A stretch of DNA of 39,686 bases from Calothrix sp. PCC 7716 (GCF_019977735.1 NZ_AP025024.1:1-39686), one strand, 5' to 3'. Positions 17,882-27,248 are shown, numbered from the stretch's first letter. Notes: generated by a model from the sequence alone, not told the origin. A program made the numbers and translations.

Positions 17882-19154
17882 TAGTTTTAACCTCCAACCC
17901 TACCAAGTAATCAAACAACCCAAAACAATCTACAAGCCTTGCTGATGTACATTGCTCCTCAAACTGATTAAATGAAAGGTCGAAAGTTTCTTTAACTGTA
18001 TCTTGAAAGCCACCACCCCAAATCATTGGTGTGAAGCGCTTTCTGCTATTTTTTTTTCGGTATCTGCCAGTTCTAACTCTTGAACTGCTGTACGTGTATT
18101 GCTCTTTAGTTTCTGGTTCGCAGTTAAAATAATCCTCCAATTCCGGTTCAATATAGTAAGCGGCGCCTCCGCCAATAATTACTTCATCTAGTTCGATTGG
18201 GAAAACCTTTTTCATCCAACGCTCTAATTTACTCCAATATTCGCTCGTAGCCGCATTAATTGCATTATCAATATCTTGAATTTCCTTGTCTCTTAAATCC
18301 GGGTCTTTGGCACTGGCTAAAGCTTTGATAGCATCGCAATTTGACCACTTGGGACGGCTAGTAGCAGGCTGATATTGAGTAGCTGAATATATGGAGTTAA
18401 TTGAAGCATAACGCGCTTTGAATATAGCAGATGCCAAACGTTCTCGGTCTAAGCCGCTCGTCATTTCAACAACCATATCCAACAAAACCGCAAACCCCAA
18501 CAGCGGACTGTCTCCCACCTTCAATTCTCCTCGGTCGAAGTAAAGCGCTGTCGTATTTCTGTGACCAAACATCAACACTCCCAATTGTTGGTCACGCAAC
18601 CAGTCAACCCCCTCCTCTTTAATCCGCAACGCAGCTAATCCCCCACCTTCTGGACGGCACAAAAAGCGTTCTAAGCTCACCTTTAAATTAAGTTCGCGTA
18701 CCTTAAAACTAGCTAGCATTTTACGCAATTGCTCTTCAAACTTCTTGCGGTCGTTGTACTCGTTCCAAGGTAAAAGCAGTGCCAATTCAACTTTTAACGG
18801 TTTCTTGGGCGATACCAAGAATTCATTATTTTCCACAATTAGCCCAATGGCGCCCAGCACCTTCCACAAAGCATTCTCATATTTAAGTTCGCCTAGGCGG
18901 TCAATCGGGTCAAATTTTGATGCAAAATCTCCCAACACAACCACGCGCTTGTTCCACGTAACCCATAATTCTTTGTCAGGATGGGGACTACCAATCCATC
19001 CTTTGCGCTCCTTATAACTGTCGAGTCGAGCAGCAGAAATTTCTTCCACCGCAGGTGCTAAAACTAATTTATCGGGTTCAGTGTCGCCTTCTAATTGATA
19101 AATAACCTTAGTTTGCGACCCTCCCACGTCCACGCTTAGATAAATATCCGCCAT
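17874..19154 (-). CDS. parM: ParM/StbA-like actin-family ATPase for plasmid segregation
   Basis: 426 aa from the ATG at 19154 (MADIYLSVDVGGSQTK); a longer frame from 19238 adds 28 residues without support. Actin-fold motifs are visible: phosphate-1 loop SVDVGGSQTKV near the N-terminus, phosphate-2 region around LGVLMFGHRNTTALYF, and the adenosine motif VIIGGGAAYYI. Such proteins form ATP-driven filaments that push plasmid copies apart by way of a ParR adaptor bound to a centromere, both of which lie downstream. This is the second partition system on the molecule, the first being ParA at 13192. Confidence 0.85.
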   Translation of the reverse strand: MADIYLSVDVGGSQTKVIYQLEGDTEPDKLVLAPAVEEISAARLDSYKERKGWIGSPHPDKELWVTWNKRVVVLGDFASKFDPIDRLGELKYENALWKVLGAIGLIVENNEFLVSPKKPLKVELALLLPWNEYNDRKKFEEQLRKMLASFKVRELNLKVSLERFLCRPEGGGLAALRIKEEGVDWLRDQQLGVLMFGHRNTTALYFDRGELKVGDSPLLGFAVLLDMVVEMTSGLDRERLASAIFKARYASINSIYSATQYQPATSRPKWSNCDAIKALASAKDPDLRDKEIQDIDNAINAATSEYWSKLERWMKKVFPIELDEVIIGGGAAYYIEPELEDYFNCEPETKEQYTYSSSRVRTGRYRKKNSRKRFTPMIWGGGFQDTVKETFDLSFNQFEEQCTSARLVDCFGLFDYLVGLEVKTNG

Positions 19155-19384
19155 ACAAAAATTAAAAATAATTTCTAACCCCATCTTGGCGCCTAAGTCA
19201 CTCAATCTGCCACAAGAATATGGTGTTTTTTGCACCAACTAATATTAAGACCAGACCACATGGTTTTTTATAGTAGCCCGTTAATTTGTGGCGCGGCTGC
19301 ACACAAACTGTGCCGCACCCGCACCCGCTACTACTAAAAACGCAATTTCGGGTGGCTTCGATATAATCGAAGTGTACTCACTTC

Positions 19385-19454
19385 ACTTCTGTGCCCTGCG
19401 GGGTGGGCTGCGCCCATCCTCGTTCGCCTGGACGGCTCTCTCGGACACAGAAGT
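19385..19454. other. Candidate origin of transfer (oriT)
   Basis: ACTTCTGTGCC (19385-19395) faces GGACACAGAAGT (19443-19454), a near-perfect inverted repeat. It encloses a GC-rich inner stem (GGTGGGC-TGC-GCCCATC). It lies 50 bp before the relaxase gene, in the 350-bp gap between the divergent parM and mob genes. MobV relaxases usually nick close to their own gene within such a structure. No nick site can be read with certainty. Confidence 0.5.
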
Positions 19455-19504
19455 ACGTTCGCCCTTCGGGTCGTGTTCCCAGATTATTGGTGGGGGGTTT
19501 TAAA

Positions 19505-21340
19505 ATGACCGCAAAAGCAATCATGCGCGTTGGGAAATTAAAAAGTTTAGGTAGTGTGGGCGGCAGCGAAAAACATACTGCTCGCCTCCAAGATACACCA
19601 AATGCTGACCCTTATAAAGAAAATATTCGGTTAATTGGTGAGTCGGATGACCCCGAACTAGAAAAAATAGTTTTATCTAAAATAGCTGACCATACTAAAC
19701 ATAAGCCGCGTAAAGATGCAGTACTGTGCAGCGAAATATTTTTGAGCGCTTCTCCAGAATTTTTTCGCCCCCATGACCCATCAAAGGCAGGGGAATGGGA
19801 TGAAGAATTAATGTGGGACTTTGCCAATAATTCGTCCAAATGGTTACAAGAAAACTTTGGTGATAAATGCGTCCGCGCGGAGTTGCATTTAGATGAAGCA
19901 ACCCCCCACATCCACGCTTACATCGTCCCCATCAACGACAAAACCAAACAATTAAGCCACAAAGAGATGTTTGGGGGAGATGGGCGCCAAGCTAGTATAA
20001 AATTATCCAAGTTTCAAGATTCTTATGCCCAAGCACTGGCGCCTTTAGGCATCGAACGCGGGGTCAAAGGCAGCAAAGCTACTCACACTAAAGTTAAGGA
20101 ATATTATCAAGCAGTAAACTCCGAACCCCTCACCCTGGAATTAGATAGACTGGCGCCAAAACAAGGGGAAACGGCACAGCAATTGTTTAAGCGTATAAAA
20201 TCAGACCCCACAATTCAAACTATCAATCACCAATTGGCTGACCACCGTCGAATTATAGAGCTTGAAAAACGGGCATCCCAAAAAGCAAACGCCTCTGAAA
20301 AATTACGCTCGGAGTTAGAAAATCGTGTAGCAGAATTGGAAGAAGAGAATTTTTACTGGAAACAGCAAGCCGACCAATTAAGGGACTTACCCCTAGAGGA
20401 TGTAGCGTGGCATTTAGGGTTAGATAAAGCTGATAAAGGAGAGAACCGTTGGAAGGGATTGGGGGGAGTTATCAATATTAATGATTCTAAATGGTACGAC
20501 TTCACAGCAGAAAAAGGTGGCGGTGGGGCAATTGATTTAGTAATGCACGTTTCGGGGTGTAATTTTCGGCAATCTTTAGCCTGGTTGCATGACCGTTTTG
20601 GGTCAGAGGGAATGGTACGAGCTACCAGAGCTTACGCACAAACACAAGCCACTAAAATTGTTGCATCCGAACCCGCACCACAGTTTGTACCTCCCTCTAA
20701 GGATGAGTCAAAGTGGCAAGCGGTACAAAAATACTTGACTAAGGCTAGGGGGCTGCCAGAAAATTTTCTCACTGCCCTTCGCTCCAACGGATGGCTTTAT
20801 GCTGACAACCAGCAAAATGCTGTGTTTACAATGCGCGCACTTCCTCATGAGGCGCCATCACTCAAAACCACAGGTGCATTTCTGCGAGGGACACGGGGAG
20901 AAGACAATTCGTTTATGGGATACGCACTTGGGACAAAACGGACGGAGGGGTGGTTTTACTTCCACTTAGGTGGTAAGCCAACGGATGAATTACAAAAAGT
21001 TGTTATTTGTAAGTCTCCCATCGATGCGCTTTCGTGTGCCGCGTTATCTGTTTCTGCACATTCTGGCATGTCGGAGACGCGAACAATGTTTTTAGCTGTC
21101 GATAGCCCCAAAAGCTTACCGTTGGATTTTCTTAAAGACGTTCCTGCTATTACTGTTGCCTGCGATAACGATGAAACGGGACGCTCGATGGCACAAGCCA
21201 TTAAAGAGTTACTGCCGCAAACAACTATCGCGCGACCAAAAAGTGCTGATTGGAATACGGAACTTTTGGAGTATTCGCGGCAAGAAAGTACAGGGCGCCC
21301 CGAAACAGAAAATAAAAGGAATCTCGGACTGGAATACTAG
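19505..21340 (+). CDS. MobV-family relaxase fused to a Toprim (DUF3991-like) domain
   Basis: 611 aa from the ATG at 19505; a longer frame from 19391 runs through the candidate oriT and is unlikely. The relaxase domain (about residues 1-200) has the MobV signature HLDEATPHIH at 128-137, giving the metal-binding histidines. A coiled coil follows (about 245-290). Then comes a DUF3991-like segment (VAWHLGLDKA to WYDFTAEKGGG) and a Toprim domain (VVICKSPIDALS at 499-510; ACDNDETG at 552-559). The Toprim glutamate expected before SPIDAL is Lys503 here. The protein should nick oriT and start conjugative mobilisation; the Toprim part suggests a primase-like role at the recipient end. Confidence 0.9.
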   Translation: MTAKAIMRVGKLKSLGSVGGSEKHTARLQDTPNADPYKENIRLIGESDDPELEKIVLSKIADHTKHKPRKDAVLCSEIFLSASPEFFRPHDPSKAGEWDEELMWDFANNSSKWLQENFGDKCVRAELHLDEATPHIHAYIVPINDKTKQLSHKEMFGGDGRQASIKLSKFQDSYAQALAPLGIERGVKGSKATHTKVKEYYQAVNSEPLTLELDRLAPKQGETAQQLFKRIKSDPTIQTINHQLADHRRIIELEKRASQKANASEKLRSELENRVAELEEENFYWKQQADQLRDLPLEDVAWHLGLDKADKGENRWKGLGGVININDSKWYDFTAEKGGGGAIDLVMHVSGCNFRQSLAWLHDRFGSEGMVRATRAYAQTQATKIVASEPAPQFVPPSKDESKWQAVQKYLTKARGLPENFLTALRSNGWLYADNQQNAVFTMRALPHEAPSLKTTGAFLRGTRGEDNSFMGYALGTKRTEGWFYFHLGGKPTDELQKVVICKSPIDALSCAALSVSAHSGMSETRTMFLAVDSPKSLPLDFLKDVPAITVACDNDETGRSMAQAIKELLPQTTIARPKSADWNTELLEYSRQESTGRPETENKRNLGLEY

Positions 21341-21368
21341 TAAATTGACTCCAAGGGAACTCTTAAGC

Positions 21369-21386
21369 CGTTCAACTTCTTGAACG
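21369..21386. repeat. Perfect 7-bp hairpin after the relaxase gene
   Basis: CGTTCAA-CTTC-TTGAACG lies 28 bp after the stop. With no T-tract it is a weak terminator candidate at best. The gap to 21632 also holds a 32-codon frame from ATG 21448 (MLDAPLLYLLQQAFQTFISD...) that I cannot support as a gene. Confidence 0.45.
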
Positions 21387-21632
21387 CGCGCTCAATTTAT
21401 TGGATTAGTTCAATTAAGAGAATCTATATTTTGATGGGGAAGATAGGATGCTAGATGCTCCTCTACTTTATCTACTACAACAAGCGTTTCAAACCTTTAT
21501 TTCCGATGCAGGAAGTTATCTCCGCTCCTACTCAATGCCCTCTTAGGGTGTTAAATTAACAGAATGTTGGTGGTAGGCTGTACATTATAATATATGAAAT
21601 TTCACTAAATAATTTTAACTATCAAAAGAAAA

Positions 21633-22622
21633 ATGAAGATAATTAAAATCGTCCATGCAGATACAACCAGTGAGCTTAAACTAGAGGGAGAATCCTTTCT
21701 ACTCCAAAATTACGATTTAGGAGATTTTATTTCTAAACAAGAGCCAAAAATTCTAGAGCAAGTTAACGAACAATACAAAAAATTGTTAGTAGAACAAAAA
21801 CTACAAGAAGAAAAAAGTAAAAGCAATCAAGATAAACTAATAAATTTTTTAAGTCATACCTTACTACCTGCCTACTCTACTATAGATTTATTATCAAAAG
21901 GAGTTAAGCATATTGCAACTGAAGAAGACCGAAGAAATGTATTCGCTAGTCTTGCTATAAAGAAGGCTCTTTCGGATTTTGTACAAGATATTAAAAACCA
22001 AGTGCAGAAAGTTGAGTTCTTATCACTTGAAATGGCTAAAGCTAAATATTCTAATACTCGAAATCTTTCAATTGGTACTTACACACTTCATCCCCGTGAT
22101 AGTCTGCGACTGACTCGTATTGAGCATTATCACAAAAACCTGGCTTTGGAAAAGGATGATGAACTGATTGTACTTCTTGGTCGAATGGGAGCCAAGTCAG
22201 TAAAGATTGTGGAAAGTGACACTCAACAGCAATCAGTATCTGCCAACTTGAATACAAGTACAGTTCAAGTTGATGCAAATAATATAAAAGCTGGCATGGG
22301 TATTTCTCATAATATTGAAAAAAGTAAGGATTTATTTGTAAGCTTTGAAGGAAATGTTGTTAGTATTGATGAAAATTTATTAAATCAGTCATTATGGTTT
22401 TCAGATGATAGCAAGCTTATTTCTATTTTTGAAAGTAGGCGGTTCAATCCCAACAAGATAGAAGAGTATACTTTAAGAAATACCTATACCGAAACATTTG
22501 ACTTTGACTTTAATTTAGCAGCAAATTATCTTATAGTCGAAGCTGATTTAAAAACTGAGTATCAAGCATTAAGTAAAAAAGAGCGCTTTTTTCATATAGA
22601 GTTTGGAAAACAATCAAAATGA
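21633..22622 (+). CDS. Unknown 329-aa protein between mob and rep
   Basis: The first third has a short beta region (MKIIKIVHADTTSELKLEGE), then a long charged helix (KEEKSKSNQDK-type, about residues 40-75). The middle (GTYTLHPRDSLRLTRIEHYH; DELIVLLGRMGAKSVKI) is beta-rich, with a Ser/Thr/Asn-rich amphipathic stretch (about 195-225) that could be a membrane-inserting or oligomerising hairpin. The C-terminus is acidic and aromatic. There is no signal peptide and no catalytic motif I recognise. It is AT-rich with no GGCGCC, so it may be a recently gained cargo gene. Confidence 0.7.
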   Translation: MKIIKIVHADTTSELKLEGESFLLQNYDLGDFISKQEPKILEQVNEQYKKLLVEQKLQEEKSKSNQDKLINFLSHTLLPAYSTIDLLSKGVKHIATEEDRRNVFASLAIKKALSDFVQDIKNQVQKVEFLSLEMAKAKYSNTRNLSIGTYTLHPRDSLRLTRIEHYHKNLALEKDDELIVLLGRMGAKSVKIVESDTQQQSVSANLNTSTVQVDANNIKAGMGISHNIEKSKDLFVSFEGNVVSIDENLLNQSLWFSDDSKLISIFESRRFNPNKIEEYTLRNTYTETFDFDFNLAANYLIVEADLKTEYQALSKKERFFHIEFGKQSK

Positions 22623-22757
22623 GTGCCTGCGAAGCGGTATGGGTGTAGGGTAGACACCCTAATTGCCCCAAGCCCTGTACCAATACCAAACTCGTAGCGC
22701 GCGCGAGCATCGGTAATTTGAATTTGATATACTAAGTTCAAGTTACATAACACAACA

Positions 22758-22952
22758 ATGGTACAAATTCCAGAAGAAGGACGCGAACCAACGCCTACTG
22801 TTTATTTAAAAGACGGGACATCTGTCGAGGTTCCACTTTCCGAACTGGCAGACTACCTAGAAGCGAACCGAGACAACATTCAGACGCGGACAAAAAAACG
22901 ACGCGGACCAGTTCGCTCAAAACTTACGGCAGAAACTAATCTCATTGGTTAG
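22758..22952 (+). CDS. Small basic-tailed protein (64 aa)
   Basis: MVQIPEEGREPTPTVYLKDG begins a short beta motif followed by an acidic helix (VPLSELADYLEAN) and a strongly basic tail (RTKKRRGPVRSK). TATACT at about 22730 may be its -10. It overlaps the convergent gene at 22949 by four bases. It may be a small regulator; no family is recognised. Confidence 0.55.
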   Translation: MVQIPEEGREPTPTVYLKDGTSVEVPLSELADYLEANRDNIQTRTKKRRGPVRSKLTAETNLIG

Positions 22953-23227
22953 CAGTACAAAATTACAGTTTGGTTAACTAATTCAGCATTGGTATTGTCA
23001 GTTAAAGCCTCCAACTGTTCTCGACTCTCCGCAAAAAACACATCGCATCCCCTAAAAAGCCGATACTCGGTTCTAGCGTCATCGTTGGGACTGGGAATGT
23101 ATTCCTGCTCAGTACCCAGTTCCACATACACCCATAACCCTTTTCTCCCCTGTACCAATCCGTCAACCCAGCCATTTGAGATTGCTCTCGAAAAATCCTC
23201 GCGCTCAACTTTTACCCTCAATGCCAT
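22949..23227 (-). CDS. Small unknown protein downstream of rep
   Basis: 92 aa from the ATG at 23227 (MALRVKVEREDFSRAISNGW). It reads as a mixed alpha/beta protein with aromatic patches (GLWVYVELG; YRLFRGCDVFFAE). It starts 92 bp after the rep stop codon on the same strand and may be in the rep transcript. No family is recognised. Confidence 0.6.
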   Translation of the reverse strand: MALRVKVEREDFSRAISNGWVDGLVQGRKGLWVYVELGTEQEYIPSPNDDARTEYRLFRGCDVFFAESREQLEALTDNTNAELVNQTVILYC

Positions 23228-23318
23228 AAAGTAGATACCCCTCACCAATTTTTACTTCCAAAACATTTTAATTCCCGTTACTATCCCAATTTTTGGAATT
23301 TTTGGAATAGTAACAAAC

Positions 23319-26300
23319 CTACGCACACTCCAACCAAGTACAAGGGATAGCTTTATAAATCCCTGATGCGAAACTAGCCCAAACCTGCCACTCAATCCTG
23401 CCTTCTCTCTGAACAGGGTATGGTTCTGTGTCCACGGTACAATCTGTACCGCTGAGTTTCTCATAAATATCTCGCCATATTACGCTTATCCCGGTTAGCG
23501 AACTCTTAACTCGTGTTACAATTCCTTTCCAGTGAGATGTTGGTATATCTGTATCTGTGTCCACTGGTTTTGTGTCCACGTCTTGATATGGTTTGTTATA
23601 TCTATAAGAATTCCGTGGACACGAATCACCATTTGGTATATTCTCCCTACCATTTTTATCAATCTCCCAAGGAAGTGTAACAGGTGAAGCACACTGCTTG
23701 GTGACTAATTCAGAATATTTTGCATCCCACCGAGAAAAAATGTCCGTCCGTTCATCCTCTAGTGCCTCAATATCAAGCTTGTAGTACCGGATGCGGGAGC
23801 CTTCGGTTTTTGGGCGCCGGGAACATTTGTAATGTAATCCAATATAATCGAGCATGGTTTGAAGCATCTTGATAGGCTCAATTACACGCTCATTGCTATC
23901 GGAATCCGGAATATGTGGCTTTAGGTTAATACCTAATGCAAGTTGAATATCTTTGTGCTTGGCTAGTAATTCCTCACACCAAGATAAAAGCGATTCGGTT
24001 TGGGAACTAATTTCAAGTGCAGTATTTACCCATTGCATTATATTGAGAGAGCTTAAAAATTCTGTTTCCAGCGTGCGATTTTTGAAGTCGGGAAGGTAAA
24101 TCTGTCCACCTACCGAGATTTGATCAGCGTATTGTTTTCGGTCTAGTAGTTTTGTATATTCTACTGGCGCCTGTAAAAAGTAATGTCTTTGGATTTTACT
24201 ATGGTAATTGTCAGCTTTTGTTTTTTTTACAAGCGGTTCAGTAATTTCCGCATCAGAATAAATTTGAGATAAACTGTATTTTTCGAGTTGGTAATCTTCT
24301 TTTGATGTACGTTGTTTTTTGCCGCTTAAATCCTCAAATTCAGATTTCGTAATCAGTGGAGCATTACTAATTTCAATGTAGGATTCTTGTTTACGCGCCT
24401 TAGAAGCTGCTCCTAAGTTGCGAACAATTTCTTTATCCGGTTCCTGTAAAACTGACAATTCCTTCCTTAATTTTTGTTCCTGTTCCATTAAGGGCTTCAT
24501 TTCTTCATAGGATGCATTACTATTATTCATCCCTATAAGAATCGTTAATGTTTTACCTAACTGATTTTCAAGCGTCTTGTCGCTTATAATTTCTATGTCG
24601 TAACCTTCCCGACTCATTCCTTGACGCATAGAATTGCGATAATTCCACATTGATTGATTTACCTTCGCTGCAATAAAAGCAAAAGCTTTTAGGTGGGAAG
24701 GGTCATGATAACCTTGCAATACTTTCTCAACGTCGATACTAGGAACCATTAACTCAGCAAATTTAGAGTTTTGCTTAAAATCATCGGTTAGCTTTTGGAC
24801 AATCTGTTTATAATCAGTAAGCCTAGCAGTACGATAAACAGAACCCATGCCTTGCTTTTTAGTCCAAACATGACGAGGAATATACTCCCTCACGCGCGCA
24901 AGTGCTTGTCGAGCTTCCCAGTCGGGAATAACACCATTAAATATTCCAAATACTTTGTTAAAATGCCCTTTAACATCGATACTTACACCAGACCCAATTG
25001 AAGGGCTACATATTACAACATCCCATTTAATAATTTCTGAATTGATATTATCGACAAATCCCACAGCAGGATGGTCAGGAGTTCGAGACGTTACTGAATC
25101 TACACGTAATATCTTGAGGAAAGGGAATTTTGTAGACAACAATTCGGCTACTCCCTTAGCACTGTAACGTCCGTCTCTACTATCGCAACAAATATAAAGT
25201 TTCTCTCCTTTCTCCAAGCATGATTCAATTTCCCGTATCATGCGCGCAGGATTCCTAAAGTCATACATTACAATCTTAGGAGTTTTAAAATCCATTACTG
25301 TTGTAAAGAAATATTTCAAGCTAATCGCTGAACCAGATTTTATAGCGTTGTTAAGCATGTAGTATTTTAATACTAAAGAAAAAGCAAAGTATTTTGGTGT
25401 AGGTTTCCATTCGTTAACACACACCCAAGGTTTTATTTCTTGCTCGGACATTGCTACCAAATAATCGAGTGTATTTTGGGATAAATCAGCATCCATTCCA
25501 ATTACTAATCCATTGCTTGTAGTAGCAGTGGTGATGAATTGTTTAAATAACTTAAGAAGAAGAGTACGTTTCTCTTTACACGTACTACTATTTAGCTCAT
25601 GCCAAATTACCTGCTCAATCTCATCTACAATAATAATGGCATTTTTGTAATCATCCGGGTTGAGTCTCCACAGTGAATCAAAGCATAAACCGATATGTAA
25701 ACCTGGAATTGCACTTTCATCTTTTTCATCAATCCAGTAAAGTCCAAGCCGCTCACAGAGGCTTCTGCCAAGCATTATCCTGTGTGTTAATAAGATTACT
25801 GGGCGCCCTATAGAAATAGCATCATGCACAATTTTAATTACTGATTGTGTCTTACCTGTTCCCTTCGCTGCTTTTATTCCAACTATTCCTGTTTCTGGTA
25901 GTGGAACCTCACCCAAATAACGGCGATTAACTATTAAATCAGGTTTTGACGTGAATCCGTGATTTTCATAATTTCTCGACGTTTGGCTTTGTCCAGTTGT
26001 GGTGCTTTGTTTACCATCTCCGCTCCCATGTCCTCTATCATCCATTCCCGGAACTGTTGATTTATCATCTCTAGTATCATTTCCTGAAGCTCTGGATTTT
26101 CTTGCATTAGTTCTTGAATTGTTTTCATATTTATTAGTCCTTTTAAAATCTGGAATTTCTACACCAGCCTCAGCTGCAAGTTCTTTAACAATCTCTACAA
26201 AATCTTGCCCTGTTGGAGTTCCAATCCCACCACGAAGCATGTATCTATACTGAACTGGACCGCCTCCCTCATTCTTAGAAAAATCGTGCCAAAGCCAAGT

Positions 26301-27248
26301 AAGAGAAACATACCGAACCTGAAAAGAAGTACCAGAGGTTGAAACACGGTCGTGCGGGGAACCTACTAATTTATCCTTACCTACTTCTTTAAAATTGTGA
26401 GACGGGTCGTTATAAATTTGGAGCGGTGAGAGTCTTGGTAAAACTTCAAAATTTAAAAACTCACTTAAATTATTTACTGTTCCCGTGTGCTGGTAATTTG
26501 ATTTGTAATTAGCCCAGTTAAATTCTCTCTCTTCCTTGTCCTGCAACTTTTCTCTCTCAACTGCAGCAAGTTCTACAAGTTTATTACACAGCCATTCAGG
26601 TGCAATTGCTACGGACGTATCATCAGGAGAATTTATCCAAGAATAATTCCCGGTGTCCGGGTGCAAGGACGGAGGCAATACAGATTGGCTTCTGTTATAT
26701 CTAAGCTCTAGTAACTCTGTATATTTTTTATTACCTTTATCATCTATTACAGAGGCAGTTTCTAGCCCCTTGTAACTGGTAATTACAGCTCGATTTAAAT
26801 CTTTTAATTGTTCCCGGTACTCGTTACTGATTTGAAATAACAATTGGTACCGTCCTGGCTTACCGGATGTCCAACTGACTGTAATTGGTAACTCACCACC
26901 GCTTAAGGCATCTAATATTGGTTGCGCGGAAGCTCCATCAACATCAATCGCGATTAAGCCACCCGAAACATCTCCGGTTCGTAAGCCATAACCTGAATCA
27001 AAGGCTGTGTATTCCTTGCCAGTTCTCTTACTTACGGCTACTTGCCCGTTAAGGATTAAATCTTTTACAACAGCGCGCGATACAGGCGCCTCTTCTTGCC
27101 ATCCATCCCGATACGGCTTTTTATCCCGAACCGGGGTTAGTACCCAGGAATCTGGTAAGTCGTCCAAACTTCTAGCAATGGTGCGTGCGTTGGGAACGCG
27201 GTTAAAAATTTTCCAAGGAACAAGCATATTGATGGACTCAGTATCCAC
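23319..27248 (-). CDS. CyRepA1-type plasmid replication protein (prim-pol plus helicase)
   Basis: 1309 aa from a GTG at 27248; the ATG at 27227 (MLVPWK) is an equally plausible start. The N-terminal domain has prim-pol traits: LIAIDVDG at about 98-105, SGKPGRYQL at 128-136, and LPPSLHPDTGNYSW at 191-204. A polar linker (about 370-440) leads to a superfamily 2-like helicase with Walker A AAKGTGKT (460-467), Walker B VDEIEQ (541-546), and later SPSIGSGVSID and QALARVRE motifs. This is the layout of the CyRepA1 replication initiators of cyanobacterial plasmids. It should prime and unwind the origin. GTGGACAC repeats sit near its 3' end, and a second frame in its linker looks coding. Confidence 0.9.
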   Translation of the reverse strand: MDTESINMLVPWKIFNRVPNARTIARSLDDLPDSWVLTPVRDKKPYRDGWQEEAPVSRAVVKDLILNGQVAVSKRTGKEYTAFDSGYGLRTGDVSGGLIAIDVDGASAQPILDALSGGELPITVSWTSGKPGRYQLLFQISNEYREQLKDLNRAVITSYKGLETASVIDDKGNKKYTELLELRYNRSQSVLPPSLHPDTGNYSWINSPDDTSVAIAPEWLCNKLVELAAVEREKLQDKEEREFNWANYKSNYQHTGTVNNLSEFLNFEVLPRLSPLQIYNDPSHNFKEVGKDKLVGSPHDRVSTSGTSFQVRYVSLTWLWHDFSKNEGGGPVQYRYMLRGGIGTPTGQDFVEIVKELAAEAGVEIPDFKRTNKYENNSRTNARKSRASGNDTRDDKSTVPGMDDRGHGSGDGKQSTTTGQSQTSRNYENHGFTSKPDLIVNRRYLGEVPLPETGIVGIKAAKGTGKTQSVIKIVHDAISIGRPVILLTHRIMLGRSLCERLGLYWIDEKDESAIPGLHIGLCFDSLWRLNPDDYKNAIIIVDEIEQVIWHELNSSTCKEKRTLLLKLFKQFITTATTSNGLVIGMDADLSQNTLDYLVAMSEQEIKPWVCVNEWKPTPKYFAFSLVLKYYMLNNAIKSGSAISLKYFFTTVMDFKTPKIVMYDFRNPARMIREIESCLEKGEKLYICCDSRDGRYSAKGVAELLSTKFPFLKILRVDSVTSRTPDHPAVGFVDNINSEIIKWDVVICSPSIGSGVSIDVKGHFNKVFGIFNGVIPDWEARQALARVREYIPRHVWTKKQGMGSVYRTARLTDYKQIVQKLTDDFKQNSKFAELMVPSIDVEKVLQGYHDPSHLKAFAFIAAKVNQSMWNYRNSMRQGMSREGYDIEIISDKTLENQLGKTLTILIGMNNSNASYEEMKPLMEQEQKLRKELSVLQEPDKEIVRNLGAASKARKQESYIEISNAPLITKSEFEDLSGKKQRTSKEDYQLEKYSLSQIYSDAEITEPLVKKTKADNYHSKIQRHYFLQAPVEYTKLLDRKQYADQISVGGQIYLPDFKNRTLETEFLSSLNIMQWVNTALEISSQTESLLSWCEELLAKHKDIQLALGINLKPHIPDSDSNERVIEPIKMLQTMLDYIGLHYKCSRRPKTEGSRIRYYKLDIEALEDERTDIFSRWDAKYSELVTKQCASPVTLPWEIDKNGRENIPNGDSCPRNSYRYNKPYQDVDTKPVDTDTDIPTSHWKGIVTRVKSSLTGISVIWRDIYEKLSGTDCTVDTEPYPVQREGRIEWQVWASFASGIYKAIPCTWLECA
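23428..23622. repeat. GTGGACAC repeat cluster inside the rep 3' end
   Basis: GTGTCCAC occurs at 23428-23435, 23557-23564 and 23572-23579, and GTGGACAC at 23615-23622. Two adjacent copies encode VDTKPVDT in Rep. The same word forms a regular 16-bp array at 36757-36812. These may be initiator-binding iterons. Confidence 0.6.
25934..26128 (-). CDS. Possible overprinted 64-aa gene inside the rep linker
   Basis: Same strand as rep but another frame. The sequence MKTIQELMQENPELQEMILE continues as an acidic, strongly amphipathic helical protein with Met/Glu/Gln periodicity and a Lys/Arg-rich end. AAGGA sits 9 nt before the ATG. In the rep frame the same DNA encodes a low-complexity Ser/Thr/Asn/Gly linker (about residues 374-438) that tolerates almost any sequence, which is what overprinting predicts. 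It might be a Rep regulator, but nothing beyond the reading supports a function. Confidence 0.45.
   Translation of the reverse strand: MKTIQELMQENPELQEMILEMINQQFREWMIEDMGAEMVNKAPQLDKAKRREIMKITDSRQNLI

Noticed and set aside
19391-19504. Upstream extension of the relaxase frame by 38 codons
   Set aside because: It runs through the candidate oriT hairpins, reads as an unlikely Pro/Arg-rich leader, and the relaxase domain begins properly at 19505.
25999-26253. Plus-strand ORF of 84 codons opposite rep
   Set aside because: It is antisense to the rep linker, has no ribosome binding site, and its composition (Leu/Ser/Pro) is what the antisense of that linker gives.
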